Positions 1-8,708 of a DNA stretch of 24,434 bases are shown here, piece after piece. Origin of the DNA: Butyrivibrio sp. UBA3740 (lineage in GTDB: Bacteria; Bacillota; Clostridia; Lachnospirales; Lachnospiraceae); assembly GCA_002372465.1 (NCBI GenBank), contig DFGW01000105.1, positions 1 to 24,434 on the forward strand, given 5' to 3'. How positions within the stretch are numbered: position 1 is the stretch's first letter; each line of letters opens with the position of its first letter. A program made the translations under genes and the position numbers. Under the pieces are notes generated by a model. It was not told where the DNA came from and made no database searches. It saw nothing but the letters and a program-made list of their open reading frames with translations.

Positions 1-2
1 TC

Positions 3-104
3 AATGTGGAGGGCGGAAATGTCACAGTGGCAGGAAACTCAATGCTTAAGGCAAAGAGCAGCGGACCTGTAACAGTCGAAGGGACACCAATAAAGCTTGG
101 ATAA
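3..104 (+). CDS. C-terminal end of a gp5/VgrG-like spike protein (partial)
   Basis: Only the last 33 codons are present; the gene begins left of the window. The frame is open from base 3 to the TAA at 102-104. The residues form short alternating Val/Gly/Asn strands (…GNVTVAGNSMLKAKSSGPV…) ending in IKLG. This is the pattern of the beta-helix tail of gp5/VgrG/gpV-type spikes, where each short strand carries a small polar turn. Position agrees: the next gene is the gp25-like wedge protein, and in Afp/PVC-type contractile injection systems the spike gene lies beside gp25. The fragment is short, so the family call rests on strand pattern plus context. Another phage-type baseplate hub protein is possible. 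Confidence 0.55.
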   Translation, partial: NVEGGNVTVAGNSMLKAKSSGPVTVEGTPIKLG

Positions 105-116
105 AAGGAGATACAC

Positions 117-566
117 ATGGAACAGTCTTTTTTAGGAACGGGAGTTACCTTCCCGCCTCAGATTGATCCCGCCACAGGGCGCTTTATGATGAGCCCGGGA
201 TCCAAGAGCGTCAGGGAATCCATATATCTGATACTGATGACACAGGTTACCGAGCGTCTCACCAGACCCTACTTTGGTACACGTTCAGCCTCTTACGTGT
301 TTATGGATATAAACCAGACAGAGCTCACCATCATGAAAAGAGATCTGTCAGAGTCGATCCTTCGTCAGGAGCCCAGGATATCAGATGTGGATATAGAGGC
401 AGATATGCAGGCCCAGCAGGGGTACATTCTTTTGAATATTGATTACACCCTGGCAGCCAATCACAGGCGTGACAACTTTGTATTTCCTTTCTACTTAAAC
501 GCTGAACCAGCTCCTTCAGAAGAAGAAGAGTACTATGAACCGGAAATAATTGACGTGGAAGAGTAA
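117..566 (+). CDS. gp25-like baseplate wedge protein of a contractile injection system
   Basis: This 149-residue protein has the gpW/gp25 fold signature: VRESIYLIL (residues 32-40) followed by an ERLTRPYFG segment (about 46-54) and then SYVF. In family members this region reads 'vresI..lL.T..GEr.mrP.fG...'. Gp25-like proteins are lysozyme-fold wedge components that tie the baseplate to the first sheath ring. Length is normal for the family. The last 20 residues are very acidic and probably form a disordered tail. The start ATG follows AAGGAG (105-110) at good spacing. The gene sits directly between the spike and the first baseplate-J gene, the order seen in Afp-type systems. Confidence 0.85.
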   Translation: MEQSFLGTGVTFPPQIDPATGRFMMSPGSKSVRESIYLILMTQVTERLTRPYFGTRSASYVFMDINQTELTIMKRDLSESILRQEPRISDVDIEADMQAQQGYILLNIDYTLAANHRRDNFVFPFYLNAEPAPSEEEEYYEPEIIDVEE

Positions 567-569
567 TCT

Positions 570-3500
570 ATGGAAAGTGCATTCAAGCCTCAGAGCGCTG
601 AGGACATCGAGAACAGAATAGAACTACTTGGAAAGAGCTACGCACCTGAGTGGAAATTTGACAGGGACAATCCCGATGCAGGTACCGTGATAGCCCAGAT
701 CTTCGCCAGGCAGATTGAGGAAAACAACAGGCTCATGAGCCAGATGCCTGAGCGTTATCACATGGAGTTTGTTAATATGCTGGACGCTTCACTTCGTCCC
801 GCACAGCCTGCAGCCAGTATGGTTGTCTTTAACATGGACACCGATACTGTCATGGGTACTCAGATTCCCAAGGGTACAAGACTTACTGCTGAATCTGATA
901 AGACAGAATCAGGACTGGTGGTTTACGAGACCGACAGAAACCTGTATGTAACTGATTCAAGGATCAGGGCGGTATTCCAGACAGACGCAGAAAGAGGAAC
1001 TCTTTCTCCCATCTATGGAGATTTCTATACTCCGGAGGTGGTTTCAGGGCACCTGGCAATGCTTGGGGAAGATGAAACAGCTCTTGAAGAAACTGCTTCA
1101 GAGCCCGTAGAAGAGGAGGAGCTGGAGGAGAACTATACCATAAGGCCCTTCACTCTCTTTGGTGAAAAGGAAAACCTTGGAAAGAGCATCCTTGTAATGT
1201 ATGAGGAGAAGCTCCTTGACGGAGTAAATGAGCCGATCTACATCAGGTTTGAAGGCGCAGATGACCTGATAGAGAGGATAAAGCAGGGCAAGGTTGTTTT
1301 AAAGTATATGGCCAACACCGGCTTTGAGAAATTTAATTCATGCGAGCTTGCTTCCGATGGTAAGACCTTTAAGCTCATAAAGAACAAGGAATCCAGGAAG
1401 ACAGAAATCGGATCAAAGAAGTATTCCGTAGTCATTCTGGAAGCTGCCGAGACCATGACAGATGCTGTGGAGATAGAAGGAGTATCCTTCTCCGCAGGCG
1501 GAGATTCACAGGCACCTGAGTTCGTGGGTGACGGCGTCATGGAGCTTGAAAAGAAAAAGTTCGCGCCCTTCTCGGATGAGCTGGCAGTATTCAACGAATG
1601 CTATATAGGCCATAGCGGATGCTTTTCAAAGAGCGGATCAAGGATAACACTCCAGTTTAAATGCAGCTACCACGAGAACCACCTTCGGATCTCACCTGAG
1701 GAAGAAGAGGCTGAACTTGCAATTATCAAGCTAAAGCCCAAGAAGAACCCCTATGATACACCTGCTCAGGTCAAGGTAGATGAGATCATTATCGAATACT
1801 ACAACGGCATTGGCTGGAAGAAGATAAACTGTGATACTGAGTACGCAGCTCTTTTCCAGAACTGCGAAGAGGGAGATTACAAACTCAGCTTCCTTTGTCC
1901 TGAGGACTGGATGGAATCCGAGTCAGGACCCTATAACGGAAGGTGCTTAAGGGTCAGGGTGATCAAGGCAGCCAACTGCTATATGAGACCAGGAATCCAT
2001 GTATATCCCGTAATTGAGAATCTTAAGATCTCTTACTCCTATGAGGGAAGGTTCACCAATCCTCAAAAGGTCGAGAGAGTATATGGTACCAAGAAAGAGG
2101 ACCTCACGGCAGCGCTTTATGAACAGGAGCCCTTCACAGTCCTTTCCGGAATTGAATACCATGACGATGCCCTTTATATAGGCTTTGACAAAAAGCTGGT
2201 GGATGGCCCCATAAGTCTTTATTTCCAGCTTTCGGATGTGGGAAACCAAAGCGGAGTCAAATGCCGCCTGGAGTATATGGGACCAAATGGCTTTAACAAT
2301 ATGAGAGCTACGGATCTCACCGAGAGCTTCACCAGGTCCGGAACAGTGATGTTCATGCCACCTGCTGATATGACTGAGGCGACAATTGAGGGTAACAGAC
2401 TTTACTGGCTGAGGGTGATAAGGTCAAATGCGCAAAAGAGCGACCTTGAAGAGGCCTTCCTTCCCAAGATCGCAAGAATGTGCCTCAATGCAGTTATAGT
2501 AACAAACGTTCAGACTTCTGAAGAACACGATTACTACATTGAAGAGCCTATGCCGAATCTGACAATGCCTCTTGGAGCTGACAATATCCTGGATGCTCAG
2601 GTATGGGTAAACGAAAAGGGCTTCACCCGCAAGGAAGAGATGGATGAGCTCCTTGAGAACTATCCGGAGAGAGTCAGGGCAGAATATGATTTCCTTGGAA
2701 GAGTTTCAGCCTTCTATGTGCTTTGGGATGAGGTTGACAGCTTCCACGGAGTAACACAAAAGAGATGCTACCGTATCGACAGGATGACCGGAAACATTAT
2801 CTTCTCCGATGGAACCAATTGTGATATGCCAAGGGTTACCGACGATATCGCCTTCAAGGCCAGGATAAGATCCACTGACGGCGAGGACGGAAACCTCAGT
2901 GAGGGACAGATCACCAACTTTATCGGCGCTTCACCCTATATAGATACCGTTTATAACCCCATAAGGGCCCACGGCGGAAGCAACCTGGAGACTTTGGACC
3001 ACGCGCTCATGCGCTGTGCCGGGATCATGCATTCCAGATACAAACTGGTTTCTGAGATAGACTACATACGTTTTTGCATGGAGTTCTCAGACAGCATAGA
3101 CAAGGCAAGGGTCATCGTGGGAGAGACCATAGAAGGACTTAACAATCCTTCCGATATATCCCTGGTTCTTTTGATGAAGGACTATGCAGACGGGTCCTTT
3201 TCCTTCCACAGGATTGCAGCAGGCCTTAAGAGGCAGATCCTTAGTAACTGCGAAGTAACTGTTACAGAGGATAATCTTCACATAGTTGAACCAATATTTG
3301 TAGAAATATCGGTATGTGTATGGGCCATGGTAATGGATATGGACGAGGCCTTCGATGTACAAAATGAAGTAAAGAACGTCCTTTCCGACTATCTGGATCC
3401 TGTATCGGACAGCAGGGGAGAGGGCTGGACAATAGGAACTCTTCCTAAACAGTCCCAGATACTTATGAGGCTTGGAGTTTTAAGAAGTAAGGCCATCATC

Positions 3501-3632
3501 CAGAGAATAACCATGGTAGGCCACTACATTGATGCCATAGGTGAACATGAACTTGATACAAAAGATATTGAGATCACACCATTCATGATAGCCAAGAGCG
3601 GAGTTCATAAAGTAATCATTACAAACAAGTAA
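570..3632 (+). CDS. Baseplate J-like protein 1 (large, with insertions)
   Basis: This 1020-residue baseplate wedge protein starts 3 bases after the gp25 stop, so the two are probably translationally coupled. The N-terminus (Y24-A-P-E-W28, then a 'DNPDAGTVIAQIFA' helix and a 'LDASLRPAQPA' segment) is the typical entry of eCIS and actinobacterial-type J proteins. The C-terminal third carries the baseplate-J core: a GEDGNLSEGQI motif around residues 771-781 and YNPIRAHGGSN at about 793-803. Known role: gp6/J proteins form the wedge that carries the conformational change from baseplate to sheath. The protein is longer than simple phage J proteins because of a large middle insertion. It also has an acidic stretch (about residues 165-190, rich in Glu) that looks like a linker. 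The assignment is firm; the role of the inserted region is unknown. Confidence 0.88.
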   Translation: MESAFKPQSAEDIENRIELLGKSYAPEWKFDRDNPDAGTVIAQIFARQIEENNRLMSQMPERYHMEFVNMLDASLRPAQPAASMVVFNMDTDTVMGTQIPKGTRLTAESDKTESGLVVYETDRNLYVTDSRIRAVFQTDAERGTLSPIYGDFYTPEVVSGHLAMLGEDETALEETASEPVEEEELEENYTIRPFTLFGEKENLGKSILVMYEEKLLDGVNEPIYIRFEGADDLIERIKQGKVVLKYMANTGFEKFNSCELASDGKTFKLIKNKESRKTEIGSKKYSVVILEAAETMTDAVEIEGVSFSAGGDSQAPEFVGDGVMELEKKKFAPFSDELAVFNECYIGHSGCFSKSGSRITLQFKCSYHENHLRISPEEEEAELAIIKLKPKKNPYDTPAQVKVDEIIIEYYNGIGWKKINCDTEYAALFQNCEEGDYKLSFLCPEDWMESESGPYNGRCLRVRVIKAANCYMRPGIHVYPVIENLKISYSYEGRFTNPQKVERVYGTKKEDLTAALYEQEPFTVLSGIEYHDDALYIGFDKKLVDGPISLYFQLSDVGNQSGVKCRLEYMGPNGFNNMRATDLTESFTRSGTVMFMPPADMTEATIEGNRLYWLRVIRSNAQKSDLEEAFLPKIARMCLNAVIVTNVQTSEEHDYYIEEPMPNLTMPLGADNILDAQVWVNEKGFTRKEEMDELLENYPERVRAEYDFLGRVSAFYVLWDEVDSFHGVTQKRCYRIDRMTGNIIFSDGTNCDMPRVTDDIAFKARIRSTDGEDGNLSEGQITNFIGASPYIDTVYNPIRAHGGSNLETLDHALMRCAGIMHSRYKLVSEIDYIRFCMEFSDSIDKARVIVGETIEGLNNPSDISLVLLMKDYADGSFSFHRIAAGLKRQILSNCEVTVTEDNLHIVEPIFVEISVCVWAMVMDMDEAFDVQNEVKNVLSDYLDPVSDSRGEGWTIGTLPKQSQILMRLGVLRSKAIIQRITMVGHYIDAIGEHELDTKDIEITPFMIAKSGVHKVIITNK

Positions 3633-3646
3633 GGAAAAGCTTAAAC

Positions 3647-5746
3647 ATGCTAAGAGTTGATGAATTACAGGCAAGAACATATCAGGAACGAATGGAAGAT
3701 GTCATGAGGGAGCTTCCTATAAGAAGTTCGGAGTGGACCAATTACAATGCATCTGATCCGGGTATTACGATCCTTGAGAACCTGACTGCCTTTTCGGCGC
3801 TTCAGGGAGCTGAGATCGTTACCCTGAACTATCGTACCAGGATGGCGCTCCTTAAGATGGCCGGCTTTATCCCGGGAAGAGGGAAGTGCTCAAAGGTCCT
3901 TCTTTCCGCCGATCACCTGGATGAGCCTCTTTTTCTCAGAAATGGCGAGAGATTCCATATCGGAGATCTGTGCTTTGAGACCAACAAGGAGATGACTGTT
4001 GGTATCTCCAAGCTCACAGGCGTTTTTGCCAAAGAAGAGGAAGAGGATTTCAGGGACATAAGCTTTTGTCTTGATAAGGAGATAAGTGTTCCGGCAAGAG
4101 TCTTCGGGGATAATCCCAAGGCCGGCAACAGCGTGTATTTTATCATGGACAGGAATCCTTCCGGAATAAAAGAGCTTATCTTTTATGTAAGGACCATCGG
4201 CAGCAACAAACGAAACAGGACCGTGGACAGGACTGAGCACATCTTTGCGGATATCCAGTGGGAGTGCTTTACTGCAGAGGGCTTTAAGGAGATAACCGTA
4301 AGGGATTACACCTCAGCATTTATCAACAGCGGTGAAATCAAGATAACGCTTCCCTCACAGGAGCTTGCCGTGTATGACGAGACTCCGGTTGGGGGCTACT
4401 GCATAAGAGCAACCTTACAGAGAGCGGATTACGACATTGTTCCCAAGGTTACAAATGTCTATGGATTTCTCTTCGAGGTATGGCAGAAAGACACAAAGTC
4501 CTTCAGCCAGTGTTTTAACAAGAACGACAGGATAACCGTTGCTTCTCCCATTGGAGAAGATGTCTACTACCTGATATTCGGCAAAGAACAAAAGGGGTCT
4601 TCCTACAGAAGATACGAGCTTACCACTTCAACGGATCAAAAGGGAAGGTACTGCCTTTACAATAAAAATCCTGACGGCTCATATACATTTTCTTTTTCAG
4701 AAAAAGACTTCGGCTATGCTCCCATGAAGAGCAAGGAATGTGTCAGAGTCATAATCTATAGCGAAGAGGTCATGAGAAGATACAGTGTGGGAAAGGTCGT
4801 AGGCTATGACGATCAGGAGATCGATATCCCCAGCAGCAATATAGTTCTTGAGACCTTTTTCCTGATAGCCAGAAGGAAAGACAAGGACGGCTATATCTAC
4901 GACTTTGTAAGACCGGAGAAAAATACTCCCGGAGCCCTTTATTATCATCTTTTGGAGGGTGAGGGAAGGATCATCATAGAAGATCCGGGAGACTTTATCG
5001 ATGCTGATCTGTACATGGGATGTGTATCCACCACAGATGGCAGCAGAGGTAATATCGGAGCAGGAAATCAACTGATCATCGACAGAGATGACATAAAAGG
5101 TGGCTTCTACAATCCTGGCGAAGGCACCGGCGGGTGCTTCAGGGAGACCCTGGAACAGGTCAAAAAGAGATTCATTGAGGATATGAAGAGCCCCTACAGG
5201 GCAGTTACGGCAAAGGACTATGAGACGCTGGTAATGACCACACCGGGTCTTTGCATCAGAAAGGCCAAGGCTGTAATGGATGAAGAAAAGAACCTTGTAA
5301 AGGTTGCAGTTCTTCCGGATTCCGATGATGAGTTTCCAAAGCTTTCCTCAATCTATGTGGAGAAGATCACGGAAAGACTTGAGGACAGAAGACTTATCAC
5401 AAGTCAGTTCACCATTTTGAAGCCCTGCTTTGCAGCCATTGGAGTAAAGTGTACGGTCTATGTTAAAAGACATTTCTCCGACTGCCGCAAGCAGATAGAG
5501 AACAGGATCCGTTCCAGAGTGGATTACAGGGGCTCTGAAAAGAACTTTGGAGACAGACTTATGTTTGAGGATGTATTCCACGCTATAGAGGATCTTGACT
5601 GTGTCGAGTATGTTTATGACCTTTCCCTTCATTCCGAGAATACAAAGCTTGCTCAGATGAAGGAATATGATATTTATCCAAGATACGACTGTCTGTGTTA
5701 CCCCGGAGAGATAAATCTTGAGATAGTTTCATCCGATAAAATGTAA
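3647..5746 (+). CDS. Baseplate J-like protein 2
   Basis: This 699-residue protein is a second, distinct J-type wedge component. The N-terminus has the consensus EWTNYN..DPGITILE (W30, D37-P38-G39), known from the second J gene of eCIS and actinobacterial CIS clusters. The core motif TTDGSRGNIGAG is at about residues 462-473, and a PYRAVTAKDYE segment follows, both classic for baseplate J. Two unequal J proteins side by side match Afp11/Afp12, which form a heterodimeric wedge. The start ATG follows TAAGGAAA, which overlaps the previous stop. The gene ends 19 bases before the tail-I gene, with AGGAG in between. The function call is by family and context. Confidence 0.87.
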   Translation: MLRVDELQARTYQERMEDVMRELPIRSSEWTNYNASDPGITILENLTAFSALQGAEIVTLNYRTRMALLKMAGFIPGRGKCSKVLLSADHLDEPLFLRNGERFHIGDLCFETNKEMTVGISKLTGVFAKEEEEDFRDISFCLDKEISVPARVFGDNPKAGNSVYFIMDRNPSGIKELIFYVRTIGSNKRNRTVDRTEHIFADIQWECFTAEGFKEITVRDYTSAFINSGEIKITLPSQELAVYDETPVGGYCIRATLQRADYDIVPKVTNVYGFLFEVWQKDTKSFSQCFNKNDRITVASPIGEDVYYLIFGKEQKGSSYRRYELTTSTDQKGRYCLYNKNPDGSYTFSFSEKDFGYAPMKSKECVRVIIYSEEVMRRYSVGKVVGYDDQEIDIPSSNIVLETFFLIARRKDKDGYIYDFVRPEKNTPGALYYHLLEGEGRIIIEDPGDFIDADLYMGCVSTTDGSRGNIGAGNQLIIDRDDIKGGFYNPGEGTGGCFRETLEQVKKRFIEDMKSPYRAVTAKDYETLVMTTPGLCIRKAKAVMDEEKNLVKVAVLPDSDDEFPKLSSIYVEKITERLEDRRLITSQFTILKPCFAAIGVKCTVYVKRHFSDCRKQIENRIRSRVDYRGSEKNFGDRLMFEDVFHAIEDLDCVEYVYDLSLHSENTKLAQMKEYDIYPRYDCLCYPGEINLEIVSSDKM

Positions 5747-5765
5747 GAAGAACTAGGAGCATAAA

Positions 5766-6824
5766 ATGGCACATGATATTTGGTACACAATAAAAAATAA
5801 CCGGCTTATGCAGAGCTACGTTCAGGGATTTACGGTAGAGGGCAAGAACAGCCTTGTACTTAATGAGAACGAGAGGGATCACTTCGTGTTCTTAAAGCCT
5901 ATTGACGGATTGGAAGATGGTGCCCGGTGGGGGCGAATGAGCTGTAACCTTCTTTTGGCGGAAGAGCAGGTGTGTTATATTTATATTATGGCAACAGATA
6001 TGCTCAATATCGTAGTCGGTGAGGGTAAAAGTGTGGATCTTGATGAGATTTTATACGATCCTGAGCTTTCTGCATTCAAGAAAGTAACACTTTTATCAGA
6101 GATTGGTGCCAAAAGGTTTGTCAACAATTCGGATGTGCTGCTTTATGACCTCAAGGGAAGATATCTTTTCATTGGTATTGAGATTTTGGGAAGCGGAAGC
6201 GCCAGCATCGGAAATATCAGAGTTGGTGTAAGAGGCGATAATTTTATGGGGGCTTTTCCCCAGGTTTATCAGGAGAGAAACAGCTTCTTCCATCGCTACA
6301 TGTCCATTTTCTCAAGTATCTACAATGATATCAGTGACCAGAATGACAAACTGTACGAAATGCTTGATCTTGATAAATGTTCCGTGGAACTTCTGGAGAT
6401 GTACGGCTCCTGGTTCGGAATTGACCTTAAGGGCGGATTCCTTCCCGAGGACGTGCTTCGTACCATCGTAAAAGAAGCCTATCAGCTTAACAGGATGAAG
6501 GGCACCAAGAAAGCCCTTGAGAGGATACTGGAGATTGTTTTAGGCGATGACGGAGTTCTTTTGGAGAACAGGCTTCAGGACGGGAGGATCTTTGATGTGA
6601 CGGTTATGGTAAACCGTAAGCTCACAGTGGATCTTCGACACCAGCTGGTACTTCTTCTGGATCAGTTTAAGCCCATAAGGACCAGGATAAGACTTCTCCA
6701 GATGGAAAAAGAAGCTGTCATGGACGGCAACAGTTATCTGGATCTTAACGCAGCAATTCCTTCAGAAAAACACGTTGTGCTTGATGAAGAAGCCCTCTAC
6801 GACGGAGCTATCACGCTTATTTAA
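5766..6824 (+). CDS. Phage tail protein I-like baseplate protein
   Basis: This is a 352-residue protein. Residues about 164-266 match the P2 gpI / 'phage tail protein domain' pattern: FPQVYQERNSFFHRYMSIF, then LLEMYGSWFGIDL, and a MKGTKKALERILEIVLG helix. In the family this reads 'lP.iyr…flrrfl.if…L..la.wlgl…rGT..gl…lg'. The first 150 residues lack that signature and look like a beta-rich module. Gene-I type proteins sit at the outer baseplate in phage tails. In Gram-positive CIS clusters they follow the two J genes, as here. An AGGAG precedes the ATG. No tail-fibre gene follows, so this may be the outermost baseplate part encoded here. Confidence 0.8.
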   Translation: MAHDIWYTIKNNRLMQSYVQGFTVEGKNSLVLNENERDHFVFLKPIDGLEDGARWGRMSCNLLLAEEQVCYIYIMATDMLNIVVGEGKSVDLDEILYDPELSAFKKVTLLSEIGAKRFVNNSDVLLYDLKGRYLFIGIEILGSGSASIGNIRVGVRGDNFMGAFPQVYQERNSFFHRYMSIFSSIYNDISDQNDKLYEMLDLDKCSVELLEMYGSWFGIDLKGGFLPEDVLRTIVKEAYQLNRMKGTKKALERILEIVLGDDGVLLENRLQDGRIFDVTVMVNRKLTVDLRHQLVLLLDQFKPIRTRIRLLQMEKEAVMDGNSYLDLNAAIPSEKHVVLDEEALYDGAITLI

Positions 6825-6845
6825 AAGAATTCGAGGAGATGAAAA

Positions 6846-7145
6846 ATGACAATTGATGAAGCAAAAAGCGGAGAAATGATTCAGCTTAATGTGCATGGAA
6901 AGGTTGATGCCAATTCATCAAACGAGCTGCAGATGGAGGTTTTGAAAGCCTTCCAGAAATGCCCCAGTGTGGTACTGAACTTTGCTGATGTAAGCTACAT
7001 TTCATCAGCAGGACTTAGAGCGCTGCTTATAGGTCAAAAGACCGCCAGCTCAAAAGGGGGGAAATTCCTTATCATTAACGCCAATGAAACGGTTTGCGAG
7101 GTGCTTAGAGTAACAGGTCTTCAAAAGGTGCTAAGTGTACAATGA
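6846..7145 (+). CDS. STAS-domain protein (anti-sigma-factor-antagonist fold)
   Basis: This is a 99-residue single-domain STAS protein of the SpoIIAA/RsbV kind. The core motif LNFADVSYISSAGLRALL covers residues 44-61. Ser54 aligns with Ser58 of SpoIIAA, the residue phosphorylated by the partner kinase. The preceding acidic residue of SpoIIAA is replaced by Ser53, a common variant. Known role of the family: partner switching, in which the unphosphorylated form binds a GHKL-type anti-sigma kinase. No classical RsbW/SpoIIAB gene follows, but a GHKL ATPase is encoded two genes downstream. Placement inside a baseplate operon suggests local control of the machine rather than a sigma factor, which is inference. 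The SD is GAGGAG; the stop overlaps the next start (ATGA). Confidence 0.88.
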   Translation: MTIDEAKSGEMIQLNVHGKVDANSSNELQMEVLKAFQKCPSVVLNFADVSYISSAGLRALLIGQKTASSKGGKFLIINANETVCEVLRVTGLQKVLSVQ

Positions 7146-7792
7146 TTTCTTTTTCCCATGTATCTAAAGAGTATACAACTGAAGATGGTAAGACCAAGGT
7201 CTACGAGGACTTCTGTGAGGAGATTCAGGACGGTGAATTCGTGGTTTTGACCGGAGAAAGCGGTTCCGGAAAAACCACCTTCATTAAGATGCTCCTTAAG
7301 GAGACTGAGCCTCAGAGCGGAGTCATCACCGTGGACGGCCAGAAGCTTTCAGGGATCAAGAGAAGCCAGATACCCTATTACAGAAGGGGAATAGGCGTTA
7401 TTTTCCAGGATTTCAAGCTCATCCAGAACGAGAGCGTCTACGACAACCTGGTATCGGCCATTCTGGCTACGGGAGGGTCCTTTAAGGAGGCTGAGGCCAA
7501 GATTGTAAATGTTCTTACCATGCTGGGGATAGACAATCTCCACAAGAGATATCCAAGGGAGATGTCAGGAGGCGAGCAGCAAAAGGTATGCCTTGCCCGT
7601 GCCATCATCAACAATCCCAAGATACTTTTGGTGGATGAGCCCACAGGCAATCTTGATCCGGCATCTTCAGCAGAGATAAACAGACTTCTTGAGGTTATAA
7701 ACGGTCAGGGAGTCACAGTGGTCATGGCGACCCATGATCATGAAGCGGCCAACAGAGAAGGACGCAGAAGAATAGATTTGGACAAACTATAA
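7142..7792 (+). CDS. FtsE-like ABC ATPase
   Basis: This 216-residue ABC nucleotide-binding domain is complete: Walker A GESGSGKT at 38-45, Q-loop FQD at 88-90, signature MSGGEQQ at 141-147, Walker B ILLVDEP at 161-167 and H-loop His198. Length and the DFKLI segment after the Q-loop resemble FtsE/LolD-type ATPases, which couple ATP hydrolysis to a membrane partner such as FtsX. No FtsX-like permease with four helices is encoded next to it. The nearest membrane protein is the two-helix GHKL protein immediately downstream. The start overlaps the STAS stop by 4 bases, implying coupled synthesis. It may energise or gate the injection machine at the membrane (inference); substrate transport is unlikely without a permease. 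Confidence 0.85.
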   Translation: MISFSHVSKEYTTEDGKTKVYEDFCEEIQDGEFVVLTGESGSGKTTFIKMLLKETEPQSGVITVDGQKLSGIKRSQIPYYRRGIGVIFQDFKLIQNESVYDNLVSAILATGGSFKEAEAKIVNVLTMLGIDNLHKRYPREMSGGEQQKVCLARAIINNPKILLVDEPTGNLDPASSAEINRLLEVINGQGVTVVMATHDHEAANREGRRRIDLDKL

Positions 7793-7814
7793 ACTATTGC
7801 AGGGGGAATTCTTA

Positions 7815-8693
7815 ATGACACGAGAACAAAAGAGCTCACTAATCGCTTCATGTGTACTTTATGTTCTTACTATTGTAGGCTTCTTTTACTTTAGTCTGAC
7901 GCTGATTATTATCCTGTTCCTTGGATTTTCGTTGTGTATCGCTTATTTTGCATACCTTTGCTATAAGAACCACAACGACTATACAGGAGCAGAGCATCTT
8001 CAGCAGGAGATTGGCGTATTAAAGGCTGAGAAGGACCAGGTTCAGAGGGATTACGAGGCTCTTATCGGTGAGAAGGACAAGGAGCTGGAGCAGAGGCAGG
8101 TTACTATCAACAGTCTTAAGGATGAACTTAACCTTTCCGAGATTGCAAAGAAAGAGTCCGAGGCTAAGCTTGAAGAGTTTTCCTCCAAGATCCCTGTGGA
8201 TAATAACGGCATTATGGAGAGTCTTCTTCCTCCGGATGATGATGATGCAGCAGAAGTAGACATCATAGCAGTTGCCAAAAGAGCTATCAAAGAACTGGAA
8301 GAGGATGCCAGAAAGGCAGGACTTCGTGTCACCATCTCAAGTTCCTCGGAAGGTCTTACTGTCAGAGCCTCTGCCAAGAGACTCCTCATCATGTTCAGGA
8401 ATATCATCGATAATTCCATCAAGTACATGAAAAAGGCAGGAGTTTTAGTTATTACGATTTCCAGCATTGATGACGATATATTTATTGTACTAAAGGATTC
8501 AGGAGAGGGGCTTCCTGAGAACGAAACCAAGCATATATTTGAGCTCAATTACCAGGGTTCAAACCGTATCAGCGGTAACGGCCTTGGACTTACACAGGCT
8601 AAGGCTATCGTTGAACATTACGGCGGAACCATATATGCCAGAAGTCCTCAGGGTAATGGAATGGGTATTTATATTCAGCTTCCTACAAGCTGA
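7815..8693 (+). CDS. Membrane-anchored GHKL ATPase, histidine-kinase-like without phospho-acceptor His
   Basis: The start is placed at ATG 7815, after AGGGGG (7801-7806), rather than at the in-frame TTG at 7797; this gives 292 residues. Two hydrophobic segments lie at about 8-27 and 28-49, then a coiled coil at about 55-130, then a GHKL ATPase domain with N-box FRNIIDN (N196, N200), G1 DSGEG (228-232) and G2 GNGLGL (254-259). The linker before the N-box has no histidine, so the DHp/HisKA phospho-acceptor seen in true sensor kinases is absent. Such a protein could phosphorylate the STAS protein on serine, or work as an ATP-driven switch; both are inference. It lies between the FtsE-like ATPase and the SH3b protein, with no response regulator nearby. 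Confidence 0.82.
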   Translation: MTREQKSSLIASCVLYVLTIVGFFYFSLTLIIILFLGFSLCIAYFAYLCYKNHNDYTGAEHLQQEIGVLKAEKDQVQRDYEALIGEKDKELEQRQVTINSLKDELNLSEIAKKESEAKLEEFSSKIPVDNNGIMESLLPPDDDDAAEVDIIAVAKRAIKELEEDARKAGLRVTISSSSEGLTVRASAKRLLIMFRNIIDNSIKYMKKAGVLVITISSIDDDIFIVLKDSGEGLPENETKHIFELNYQGSNRISGNGLGLTQAKAIVEHYGGTIYARSPQGNGMGIYIQLPTS

Positions 8694-8708
8694 TCATCGG
8701 GGGTGGAA

